The position numbers were made by a program, and so were the translations under genes. Below the pieces are notes generated by a model. It saw only the letters and a list, made by a program, of their open reading frames with translations. It did no database searches and was not told the origin of the DNA. From Thraustochytrium sp. TN22 (taxonomy: Eukaryota; Sar; Bigyra; Thraustochytrida; Thraustochytriidae), in assembly GCA_013306675.1 (NCBI GenBank), contig JABLUY010000001.1, positions 337,544 through 401,543 on the forward strand: a stretch of DNA of 64,000 nucleotides. Direction: 5' to 3'. Position 1 is the first letter of the stretch; each line of letters opens with the position of its first letter. This document shows, piece after piece, positions 8,286 to 17,900 of this stretch.

Positions 8286-10127
8286 TCAAGGAGTGAGACG
8301 CGTGGGGTCGCGCACGAAGAAGCAACCGTTGCGGATGTTGGAGCAGCCGGTAAAGAGCATGACGAGACGCTCAAGGCCGATGCCACCGCCGGCGTGGGGC
8401 TGAGCGCCGTGGCGGAAGGCGTCAATGTAGAATTTGAGGGACTCGACGGGGATCTCCTTCTTGGCAATGGCCTCGGAGAGCATGTCCGGGTCGTGGACAC
8501 GCTGGGCGCCGGACATGATCTCCTGGTTGCGGAGCATGAAGTCATAGGAGTTGGAGTAGTCCGGGTTGGCCGGGTCCGGCATGGTGTAAAAGGGGCGCAC
8601 GTTCATGGGGAACTTGTCGAGGAAGTAAAAGTCGACACCGTACTTCTTCTTGACGAGCGAGCCGAGGTGCTTTTCGATCGGGGTGGAGAGGTCATCCAGG
8701 TCCGGGGCGTCCTCCTCGGAGATGCCGTCCTCGCGCAGAAGGGCGATGGCCTCCTTGAAGGTGACAAGGAGGGTCTTGGACTTGCGGCCAACCATGGTGA
8801 CCTTGCCCTCGAGGTCGGCGGACGGGCGGTACACGACCGGGTCCTCCGGGAAGTAGTTGCGGATGGTCTCGAGCTCGACCTTGTTCTTCTCGTTGAGCGA
8901 GTCGAAGATGTAGTGGAAGAGGTCGGAGAAGACGTCGAGAACCTCGTGGTAGTGCTCGTTGAAGCACATCTCAACGTCCAGGCCGTGGAACTCGCAGAGG
9001 TGGCGCGCCGTCTGGCTGTTCTCCGCGCGAAAGACTGGGCCGATCTCGAAGACCTTCTCAAAGCCGCTGCAGGCGGCGAGGATCTGCTTGTGCAGCTGCG
9101 GCGACTGCGCGAGGCAGCAGTCCTGGCCAAAGTACTTGGTCTTGAAGACCTCGCTGCCGCCCTCGGAGGTACCGCCAAGAAGCTTGGGCGTCTGCACCTC
9201 GACAAAGCCCTCGCCGTGAAGGAACTCGCGAAAGTACTGGCAGACAGACGAGGAGATGCGCATGATGGCCTGCTGCAGCGGCGTGCGCAGCGAGAGGTGG
9301 CGGTGGTCCAGCTTGAGGTCCTGGCCCACGACGACGACGCCGCCCTCGCCCTTCTCAATGCCCTCGGCGCGCTTGAGCTCCTCCTGAGTGCGGTCCGCGT
9401 CCGTGACCTGAAACGGGAGCTGCAGCGCAGCGCGGTTCACCACGAACAGCGTCTTGACCTGCAGCTCCACGGCGCTCTGCGTGCAGGCCGTGGGCTCCGG
9501 CGCCTTGACCAGGTCGCCGCGCACATCCACGATGGACTCGGCCGTGAGCGAGGCGCACCACTTGGCCATCTTCAGGTCCGTCACCACGCACTGCACGGTG
9601 GCCGAGTGCTGGCGCAAGACCACAAAGGCCATCTTGGACTGGGCGCGCACCGTGTGCACGTAGCCGCGGCAGACCACCTCGGAGCCGGCCAGGCTCTCGT
9701 CGAGGCGGCCCACCAGGGTCCACTTCTGGCCCTTGCGGTCCTCATCGCGCGACTGCACGAGCGGCAGGTCGCCGTAGGTGTCCGTGAGCACGCCCGGCCC
9801 GGTCTCGGCGTTCTCCTTGGCCTTGCGCGCCAGAATCTCCGCCTCGCGCTCCAGCCGGCGCTGCTCCTTTTTGAGCGCGCGTTCGTCCTTGCCGCCCTTC
9901 TTCTTCTTGTCGTCCTTCTTCTTGTTGTCGGCGCGGAACTCCGCCGGCACCTTCTCCTTGAGCGCCAGCAGCTCCGACACGGCCGCCTTGACCTCGTCCT
10001 CCGTCGCGCCGCCCTCCTTCTGCTTGGTCTTGAGCTCGCGCACCTTGGCGCCCTGCGCGTCCACCTGCGCCAGCAGCTCCGCCACCTCCGGCGGCGGCAC
10101 CGGCGGCGCCGCGCCCTCCTCCGCCAT
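8286..10127 (-). CDS. DARS1: Aspartyl-tRNA synthetase, cytosolic type, with WHEP domain
   Basis: A 613-residue class II aminoacyl-tRNA synthetase that charges tRNA-Asp in the cytosol. Residues about 13-62 look like a WHEP domain (QGAKVRELKTKQKEGGATED, then VKAAVSELLALK). A Lys/Arg-rich linker follows to about residue 105. An OB-fold anticodon-binding domain occupies about 125-245 (WTLVGRLDESLAGSEVVCRG). The catalytic domain has the motif 2 region FRAENSQTARHLCEFHGLDV, the QSPQLHKQ loop, and motif 3 GGGIGLERLVMLFTG. The C-terminus RDPTRLTP is the family hallmark. The start was set at the ATG preceding EEGAAPP because upstream in-frame sequence is Arg-rich leader. Cytosolic AspRS of animals and fungi carries a lysine-rich N-terminal extension rather than WHEP. 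The divergent neighbour is importin alpha. Confidence 0.95.
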   Translation of the reverse strand: MAEEGAAPPVPPPEVAELLAQVDAQGAKVRELKTKQKEGGATEDEVKAAVSELLALKEKVPAEFRADNKKKDDKKKKGGKDERALKKEQRRLEREAEILARKAKENAETGPGVLTDTYGDLPLVQSRDEDRKGQKWTLVGRLDESLAGSEVVCRGYVHTVRAQSKMAFVVLRQHSATVQCVVTDLKMAKWCASLTAESIVDVRGDLVKAPEPTACTQSAVELQVKTLFVVNRAALQLPFQVTDADRTQEELKRAEGIEKGEGGVVVVGQDLKLDHRHLSLRTPLQQAIMRISSSVCQYFREFLHGEGFVEVQTPKLLGGTSEGGSEVFKTKYFGQDCCLAQSPQLHKQILAACSGFEKVFEIGPVFRAENSQTARHLCEFHGLDVEMCFNEHYHEVLDVFSDLFHYIFDSLNEKNKVELETIRNYFPEDPVVYRPSADLEGKVTMVGRKSKTLLVTFKEAIALLREDGISEEDAPDLDDLSTPIEKHLGSLVKKKYGVDFYFLDKFPMNVRPFYTMPDPANPDYSNSYDFMLRNQEIMSGAQRVHDPDMLSEAIAKKEIPVESLKFYIDAFRHGAQPHAGGGIGLERLVMLFTGCSNIRNGCFFVRDPTRLTP

Positions 10128-10432
10128 GCTCTCTGCCGTCTGCCTGCCTCCCTGCCGAATCCGCCCCGCCGCCGCGCGCCTGCTGCCCGCGCTGCGCGAC
10201 TTTGATCTCGATTCCGATTTGCTCGCTCGCCTCCCTCTTGTGCGCTTCCTTGCTTGCTGCTTGCTTGGTTGGCTCACGGCCGCACGCCTCCGGAACGCGG
10301 CGCCGCGCCGGCCAACGCCGCCGCCGCCTCCGAGCGGGCCAACGCCGGGCCGCGCCGGCGCCGCGGGCGCGCGCGCGCGCAGGCGGGCGCCCCGCGCCCC
10401 GCGCGCGCCGCCGCGGGCGCGGGCGCGCGCGG

Positions 10433-10470
<38 letters not shown>

Positions 10471-10935
10471 CGAGGCCCTCCTTCGAGAAGACGAGATCCC
10501 GCAAGATTTAGCGGCCCAAGGCGAGGCCTAACCGCCGGGGGTGCGCGGGGAGTTCCTCCGCGAGACTCCCGAGGCGCGGAGCAGGCGCAGAGAGGGCGAA
10601 GATTTGAAATGTGTGCAGGGTGCCCCCGCGGGGAAAGCGCAAAGGCGGCGCGAGCAGGGCGCGAGTTCTGCCGACAGTCACCGGGATGGGCAGGATGCGC
10701 CGACCGCAGCAGAGCACCAACCGCGACGCGACGGAGGACGTCTGCGCGGACGCCGCCGGCGCGCGGCGCAGCGCCGAGCGCGCCGAGGCGGCGGCCGTAG
10801 GGAAGCGCGGAGCTTCGGGAGCGGCTACCGCGCGCCGTATAGGCCCCCGGGGCGAGACCGGACGAGGAGCGAGACCACACTCAGGCGCGGCGGACACGAC
10901 ACGACACCACTCGACACGGCTGCTGCACAGCGGCC
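10128..10935. other. Divergent promoter region, AspRS / importin alpha
   Basis: An 800-bp spacer between divergent genes. It is extremely GC-rich, with alternating GC near 10369-10381 and a GGC/GCG trinucleotide run near 10433-10468. No TATA box or gene evident. Confidence 0.5.
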
Positions 10936-12939
10936 ATGTCAGGGCTCTCCGGCCTGCACTTTGACGCACTGGAGGGCGGGGAAGGCGCAGGGAGCGGGCT
11001 CGGGAGCAGGAATGCGAGCTTCAGGTCGACAGCGGCTGCGAGCGATGAGGGCGGCACCCCCCGCCTCGCGAGGGGGGGCTCGTTTCGCAAGAGCCTGGAC
11101 GTCTCGCAGGCCAGGGAGAGCCGCACGCGGCGGTCGGTGGAGATCCGCAAGCGCAAACGCGGCGAGACCGCGCGCGCGAAGCGGCAGCGGTCCCTTGAGG
11201 CTGCCGAGGGCGCGGCGTCCGCAGGAGGGTACACCGCGGACCAGGTCGTTGCGGCGCTCGACCGTTTACTTGACCCGGCCACGGCGGCCAGCGCGCTCTC
11301 AGACTTGAGGAATTGGCTCTCGTACACGCCCCGCGACGCCTTCGACGGCGCTGAAGAGGATGCGAGCGGCACCGACGGCCACATGAGCAACGACGTGGCC
11401 ATGCAGCTTTGCGCCGAGCGCGGGCTCGCGGAGCGCGTGCTGCCCATTCTGCGCCAGGCCAGGGCCGAGGGTGGCGAGGCGCTCGCTCTGGACGCCGTCT
11501 GGTGCATTACCAATTTGGCCTCGGGCACGTCCTCGCAGACGGCCTCGACGCTGTGCGCCGCGCAGGCACTGGCCGACCTTGTCATCAGCGGGCGCCGCAA
11601 CCTGCAGGAGCAGGCGGCCTGGGCGCTGGGCAACATGGCCGCCGAAGAGCAGCAGGTGCGCGAGGAGCTCGTGGGGCGCGGCCTCTTGACGCCGCTCGTC
11701 GTGCTGCTCCGCGAGCCGGTGGCCGTCTCGGGGCTGCGCGTCAAGCGCACCGCCGCCTGGGCGCTCTGCAACCTGGCTCGTGGCCAGCAATCCTCGGGCA
11801 AGCCCTTCTTCGACGCCGCCGCTCACCTCGCGCTCGTTCAGCTCCTTGAAAGCTATGGCGAGGAGGCGGCTCGCTCGGGCGACCACGCCGAGGCCTCGCT
11901 GCTCATGGTTGAGGTGCTCTGGGCACTCACCTTCTTGAGCGCCAAGGAGCCCAACCTGTGTATTATCCTCGTGCACCAGAACGTGCTTACGCACCTGGTG
12001 CGCATCTTCACGGCCTGCGAGGGCCGCCAAGCGCTCTGTGTGCCGGCGCTGCGCGCGCTTTCGAACCTCGTGCCGCTGCGCGTCGAGACGCCGGCGCGCC
12101 GCGCTTCCCTTTCCTATTCGGTTTGCCAGCAGCCCGGCTTCCTCGACGTGCTGCAGCGCATGCTTAGCGACCACTCGCCGGGCTCGCTCGTGCGGGAGGC
12201 GCTCTGGGCGGTCGCCAATCTGCTCACCCCCGGCAACAACATGGGCCATGTCCAAGGCAACAACAGCTACACCAGCAGCCCGGGCGGCGATGGTGGCTCC
12301 AGCAAGACTTCGGCCAGTGGCGAGGAAGAGGCGCTCACACGCGAGCTCGCCGATCGCTTTAGGCTGCCCATCTGTACCCAACTCGCGCACGGCCCAGAGG
12401 GCGCCAAGATTCCCGCAGCCACGGCGCTGCTGAACCTGGTGCGCCGCGGCGGCGACAGGGCGCTCATCGAAATCGTTGCTACGCCCGTGGACCCTTCGGT
12501 CGTCGCCTCGGCCGTCGCCATGCTGCGCCACGGCGATGTGGAGTTGGTGTGGCGCGGCCTGGATATTGTAGAGCGTGTGCTTGTGCAGCTCAGCAACCCG
12601 TTCGCCGCGGCGCGCCTTGGCGGCAGGTCCGGCACGCAGCTCGTGCTCGAGGAGGACGGCATCGACGCGCTCGAGGCCCTTGAGATGCGCCAGCTGTCCT
12701 CGCCGTACCTGACTGACCTTTGCCAGCGCGCACACTACCTCGTGGACCGCTACTTTGGCGTCAACTTTGAGGACGACCTCGTCGATGAGGGCATCGGCAA
12801 CCCGGAGCGTGGCGCTAACATGTTTCATTTTGGCGTGGCGCCCTCCTCATCCGCCCCTGCGCCCGCAGCGCCGCCCGCGGCGTCCGCAGGCCGCGGTCGA
12901 GGCGCTCACCTGCTGCAGCCGGCGTGGCTTGTCCAGCAG

Positions 12940-12980
<41 letters not shown>

Positions 12981-13077
12981 ACAACAACAAACAGGGGTAC
13001 CACCTGCTACCACTCGGGACAACAAGCAGCGGACCCTGCCGGAGTGCGGCTTCGGTACCCGGATGGATACGAAGTAA
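10936..13077 (+). CDS. Importin subunit alpha with polyglutamine tail
   Basis: The frame encodes 713 residues; family members are usually about 520-550. Residues about 50-90 form the basic importin-beta-binding domain (RTRRSVEIRKRKRGETARAK). ARM repeats follow from about 95 to 590, with the Trp/Asn pairs that grip classical nuclear localisation signals (DAVWCITNLASG, QAAWALGNMA, TAAWALCNLA, EALWAVANLL). A loop insert near 435-460 is Gly/Ser-rich. The extra length is mainly the C-terminal tail: Pro/Ala-rich sequence, 19 consecutive glutamines, and about 28 more residues. It carries cargo with importin beta through the nuclear pore, so the Nup54 homologue at 57.8 kb is a functional partner. The stop overlaps a GTAAGT sequence at 13074, so the last exon might differ. 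Confidence 0.95.
12934..12990 (+). repeat. Polyglutamine CAG/CAA tract
   Basis: Nineteen in-frame glutamine codons mixing CAG and CAA near the 3' end of the importin alpha frame. The mixed codons show that glutamine is tolerated or kept at protein level, rather than a pure slippage product. Confidence 0.95.
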
Positions 13078-13120
13078 GTCCTCACGGTGGGGGAGGAAGC
13101 ATCGTCGATACCCAAGGAGC

Positions 13121-14845
13121 ATGGTCCGGGGCGGCAACGTCGCGCGCGCGCGGGCGCGGGCCTCTGCCGCGGGCCTTGGCCTGCTGCCTGTGCTCGCCGC
13201 CTGCCTCCTCCTCGTTTCTGCGGCTGCCGGCCGTGGCATCGCGGAGATGGCGGTCGGCGGCGAGCGGGAGGTAGCAACGACGCTGCAAGACGAGGCAGCC
13301 TGCGAGGCGCTCGTGGCAGGGCAAGGCCGCGTGTTAGGCGAGTGGTACGAGATGTTCCCAACGTGCGTGTACAAAGGCATCCCGTTCGGGCAAGCGCCGC
13401 GCTTTGCGGCGCCACTGCCCGCTGGCCCGTTCGTGAACGGAACGCTGCGCGCCACGACCTACGGGCCGGGCTGCATGCAGTCCTGCGACCTGCCATTTCC
13501 CTCGCACACGTGCCCGAGCGAGATCTCGGAAGACTGCCTCTCCCTCAACGTGTTCTCGCCCGTGCGATCGCTGCAGAAGAAGCAAGCGCCGCTTCCGGTG
13601 ATTGCGTTTATCCATGGCGGCAACTACATCGTTGGCGCTGGCGGGACGAACATGTACCACGGATCGCGCTGGGCCGCGAACCAGTCCGTGGTGGTGGTGA
13701 CCTTTAATTACCGGCTCGGCGTCCTGGGCGGCCTCTACACGAAGCGCGGCAGCATTCACGGCAACTATCAGTTGCAGGACCAGCGGCTGGCTCTACGGTG
13801 GATCCAGGACAACGTGGGTGCATTTGGCGGCGACCCGGCGCGCGTGGCGGTGGTCGGCCAGAGCGCCGGTGCCTTTTCCGTGGCCGCGCACCTAGCGAGT
13901 CCCAAGAGCTGGCCGTACTTCCAGGCTGCCATCGTCATGTCGGACCCGGTTGCGCTGCCCACGGAGACGACGCGCAAGGCGGAGGAGCTGAGCCACATTT
14001 TCGTGGAGCGCGTTGGCTGCAGACGACGGAGCGAGCAGGCGGAGGAGGCTTGCCTGCGCGCAGTGCCCGCAGAGACCATCATTGCCGAGCAGCGCAAGAC
14101 GGCCTTTCCCACGGAGCCTGGCCAGCTCCTGCACAAGTTTATGCCGTGGACGCCGGTCGTGGACGGCACGGAGCTGCCGCTGTCGCCCTTTGACGCGGCC
14201 GAAAAGGAGCGGCTCGCGCCGGTGCCCATTCTGATCGGCTCGGTTGCGAACGAGTCGCTCATGTTCATCTGGGAGGCCTCGCCGGAGCCCATGACCACGA
14301 CGGCCTACGAGCTGTTCGTCTCGGCAGTCTTCGGGCTGCGTTCGGCGCTTAAAATCTTTCGTCTCTATGGCCCTCCGGACGAGGCGCTCGTCCGCGCTGG
14401 AGACGTGCGGCCCTTCCTCTCCCGCATTGGCACGGACTACATCTTCACCTGCTCGATTCGCGCGTTCGCGCGCCGCGCCGCGCGGACCAACGACGTCTTC
14501 GTTTACCGCTTCGAGCATCTGCCGTCCTTTATTGACTTTTGGAGCCGCAATAGCGGCGACCCGGAGTGCTTCGCCTCGGTGTGCCACGGCATCGATTTGA
14601 ACTTTTTGTTCGGGTCCATCTACCTGCTCACGGGCGATCACCCTGACATGGACGCTCCCGAGCGGGCCATGAGCGCCTTTATACAGTCCGTCTGGGCTCG
14701 CGTGGCGGCTGGCGAGAACGCCTTGGAGCGCTTTCGCGGCGACAACTTTCTAGCCATCGACACGCCGTCTGAGGCCACCTCATATGGCGACTTCCAGACC
14801 AAGGTCTGCGATGTCTTTGACAACATAGGCTACGAGCTCAATTAA
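13121..14845 (+). CDS. Secreted type-B carboxylesterase (alpha/beta hydrolase)
   Basis: The frame encodes 574 residues from the ATG at 13121. An N-terminal signal peptide or anchor is clear: a basic start, then LGLLPVLAACLLLVSAAAG. The carboxylesterase/cholinesterase fold shows in order: SEDCLSLNVFSP, the oxyanion-hole HGGN, FNYRLGVLGG, the nucleophile elbow GQSAGAFS (Gly-x-Ser-x-Gly), and a catalytic-His region VCHGIDLNFLFGS matching the usual HG-[AST]-[DE]-[ILV]-x-[FY]-[LV]-F-G. The catalytic acid probably lies in the VANESLMF segment. It hydrolyses carboxylic esters outside the cell or in the secretory pathway; the substrate is unknown. Only 43 bases separate it from the importin alpha stop on the same strand. 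An AATAAA lies 3 bases after the stop, and it converges with the channel gene 56 bases away. Confidence 0.9.
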   Translation: MVRGGNVARARARASAAGLGLLPVLAACLLLVSAAAGRGIAEMAVGGEREVATTLQDEAACEALVAGQGRVLGEWYEMFPTCVYKGIPFGQAPRFAAPLPAGPFVNGTLRATTYGPGCMQSCDLPFPSHTCPSEISEDCLSLNVFSPVRSLQKKQAPLPVIAFIHGGNYIVGAGGTNMYHGSRWAANQSVVVVTFNYRLGVLGGLYTKRGSIHGNYQLQDQRLALRWIQDNVGAFGGDPARVAVVGQSAGAFSVAAHLASPKSWPYFQAAIVMSDPVALPTETTRKAEELSHIFVERVGCRRRSEQAEEACLRAVPAETIIAEQRKTAFPTEPGQLLHKFMPWTPVVDGTELPLSPFDAAEKERLAPVPILIGSVANESLMFIWEASPEPMTTTAYELFVSAVFGLRSALKIFRLYGPPDEALVRAGDVRPFLSRIGTDYIFTCSIRAFARRAARTNDVFVYRFEHLPSFIDFWSRNSGDPECFASVCHGIDLNFLFGSIYLLTGDHPDMDAPERAMSAFIQSVWARVAAGENALERFRGDNFLAIDTPSEATSYGDFQTKVCDVFDNIGYELN

Positions 14846-14847
14846 AA

Positions 14848-14853
14848 AATAAA
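14848..14853 (+). other. Candidate poly(A) signal AATAAA
   Basis: The hexamer starts 3 bases after the esterase stop. Because the convergent channel gene ends at 14902, the two 3' UTRs must be very short or overlap. Confidence 0.45.
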
Positions 14854-14901
14854 ACACGCACAATTTCTTCCATCAATACGCGCCCGGCGGCGTGAACCTT
14901 G

Positions 14902-17900
14902 TCAGTGTCGAAGTATGGACTTGCGCACGAGGGTGGTTCGGCGGTGCGCGGCAGTGAGCATCTTGGCATACTCCTCCGAGGCGAGAAACTGCGGCAGAAT
15001 CTCCTTCTCGAGCGTTCTCAGCGCAGCGATGTAGGCGAGGTGAAAGGCGTCCGCGCTGTGCTCCTCCTCGACGCGCGCGATGACCTCGCGGGCCACGTCG
15101 TCGTCCAGTGCAAGGGCGTCTGGGCTATCGCGGCGGATGAACTTGTCCAGTACGGCCGTGGCGCGCTTCTCGAGGACCTGCGGGTTGTTGGGCGCTTGCT
15201 GCAGGTCGTGAACGGCGCGCACAAACTCGTAAGCTTCCATCATGAAGCGGCGCTTGAGGAAGTCGACGAAGAAGCGAAGGTCCTCCTTGCTCTCCATGAG
15301 CTGGACCACGGACGCATAGCGACCGGCGATGGGTGGGCGCAGGCGCAGCAGCCGCTCGTAGACCAAGCGCTCGCAGATGAGCACCTCGCAGAAGCTGCCC
15401 GTGACGAGGGTGACGGGTGCGAGCTCGCCCCACGCAACGTTGGGGAGCAGGAGGCCTGGGTCGAAGAGGGTCGTGCTATTGTCATCGGTCTGCGAGACGC
15501 GGTCGTGGCGCGCCACGGAGGAGGTCTGCCTCTCCAAAATGAGGCGCGAGGAGCCGAGCTCGCGCACACGATGAACGGGCATAGCGCTTGTGCCAAACGC
15601 GAGGACGCATCCCCGCGCCACGAGAATGAGACGGTGCATGGGCTCTTTGGCTTGAAAGAGCGTCTCGGCGGGTACGATCACCTCGGTGTGCAGATTGCGA
15701 AAAAGTGCGACTAGAAGGCCATCGGAGAAGTCGCGCAGCGGCCTGCAGGAAGCCGGGCTCATGCGCAGCGCCTGCTCCGCGAGGACGTCGCGCGCCGCGC
15801 AGCGCAGCGAGAAGGGCAGCTCGCGAAGGCAGTTCTCGTCCACCATGGGCATGACGTCGATCCGATACTGATGGTACATGCGCACGAGCGCGGTTGTCTG
15901 CTCGGACAAGCGCATATGCGCGACGAGCTGTTGTGCGGCCTCATGGTAGCGGCTTTCAGCCGCGGCGGTGGAGTCTTTGATGTCGATGATGGAGACGAGT
16001 GTTGACGTGATGCCGGCGTCGCAAAAGAAGGAGCCAAGGATCATGACCAGGATGGCGAAGAGGCGCTCCGCCATTCCCCGAACCTCCACGTTGCCAAAGC
16101 CCGCGGTGGTGAGCGTGTAAAAGGTTGCATAGAGCACGTCAACATAGGACAAACGGTCCTCGGGCGCGTCCGTGGGCCGCGTGGACAGAAGGACACGGGT
16201 CCCGGCGCAGGCGAGCCAGTGCGTGAGAAGGAGGACGGCTGCCACAATCTTTGTCAAATGACGATAGCCGGCGCTGATGGATGCGTTGGATGCAGCGTCC
16301 AAGGCGTTGTCAAAGACCGTCCAGATGCGCGGTACATGGCGAATCCACAACAGGCGCAACAGGCGAAGATCGAAGACAGCCTCCGGCGAGGCACCGGCGC
16401 CTAGCGCGACCAGGTCGAAAGGGAGTGTCGCGAGAATGTCGAGCACACCCTCCATGGACCGCAAGTAGGCGCGGCGAATGTCCTTGGGTTCTGTGTACTG
16501 AATGCCGCGTTGCACGCGCGAGACGAAGAGGGTCTTCCACACGATGGCGGTCCATGCGCCAACGTCGAGGACCGCGTCGACGAGGTGGGCGGGCAGCGGG
16601 TCTTCGCGCAGGCCGCTGTCGGGCGTAGCTGAGCGTGCCGCCCAGAACGGCACGATGAGGCCATAGGCGAGCACGAGCGCGAAGAGCAGGCCATGAAAAA
16701 CAACGTAGCCAACGTGCGAGGGCAGCAAGACGTAGTTGTTGAGATCGAAGCGCGAGCGGCGGCGCGAAGTCTCGCGTTCCTCGTCGGCCTGAAACATCTT
16801 GGTGAGCTTGCGCTTGTCGAGGTTCTTCTTGGTGTGCTCGAGGTCGCTGGGCTTGGCAATGAAGGACTTGAGCTCCTGGGAGAACACCGCGAAGAGCTGC
16901 GGGTTGTCGAGCAGCGCGCGCAGGAGGTCGTCTCGCGTGAGAACGGCGACCTCGCAAGTCGTCTTGCAGCGCGCCGAGGCGGCGTAGCCAAGCGTGTTGG
17001 TCCGGAAGAAACCGTCGACGCCGGCTGCGCCACCCTTCTCCAGCTGGTAAAAGACTTTGGTCAGATCCGCCGAGACGATCTCCACGGTGCCGCTGATGAT
17101 GATGAAGAGGTAAGAGCTCTCCTGACCGGCGTGGTAGAGCAGGGTGTCACGGCGGTAGCGGTCGAAGCGCAGCGTGTCGGCAAGGAAGCGCCAGAGGCCG
17201 GATGGCCCGATGACTGGCAGCCTGCGCATGGTTTGCTCGCCCACGAGCTCGAGCGCAACTTGCGCTCGCAGCGAGTGGCTGAGAAAGCCGAGGATGTCGT
17301 CATCGTTGACGCCCTTTTGGTGCTTCCAGCAGCGGAAGGCAAAGGCGCGCAGGGAGGCGCGTAGAGCCACCGGGAGCTCGCGCAGGGTCGCGTAGGCGGA
17401 TATAAGGTCCGATTTCTTCTGGTAAAGGATGGAGGTGATGTCGGACTGGGCCACAATGTCCTCCAGGAAGGCGATGATGACCGAGTAGAGCAAGCCGCCA
17501 ATGACGAGCACGCCGACCGTGTAGATGATCTCGCTTTGCGAGATGGGCACCACATCGCCGTAGCCGACGGCCGTAATGGCGGCCACGGCAAAGTAGAGCG
17601 CCGCCACGTAATGGTGAACCCAGGTACTGTGGGCGTCAAGAACCACGAGGGTGGAGACAGGGCCTGAGGCGTCGACGCCAATGAGATTGGCGTGATTGGC
17701 GTCGACCCAGGACGACTCGCCGTTGCGGACCGAGCGGAGCGCGATGAGGTAGAATAGGCAGCCTGCCCAGTGCGCGATGAGCAAGAAGACGAAGACGAGC
17801 TTGGCGATGGTGGTGAAGCTGCGCTGTGCCTGGTTTTTCACGTGTCCGCCGAGCGACGCCAGGTGGTCCAGAATGCGCAAGCCGCGCAGAAGCTTGTTGA

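Noticed and set aside
8064-10205. 713-codon plus-strand frame antisense to AspRS
   Set aside because: Exact shadow of the conserved AspRS coding strand; Leu/Val/Arg-rich sequence with no domain.
11299-12828. 509-codon frame antisense to importin alpha
   Set aside because: Shadow of the ARM-repeat coding sequence caused by high GC at third positions.
13077-13121. Importin alpha-esterase fusion protein
   Set aside because: The esterase has its own ATG and clear signal peptide, and no acceptor gave a sensible in-frame fusion.
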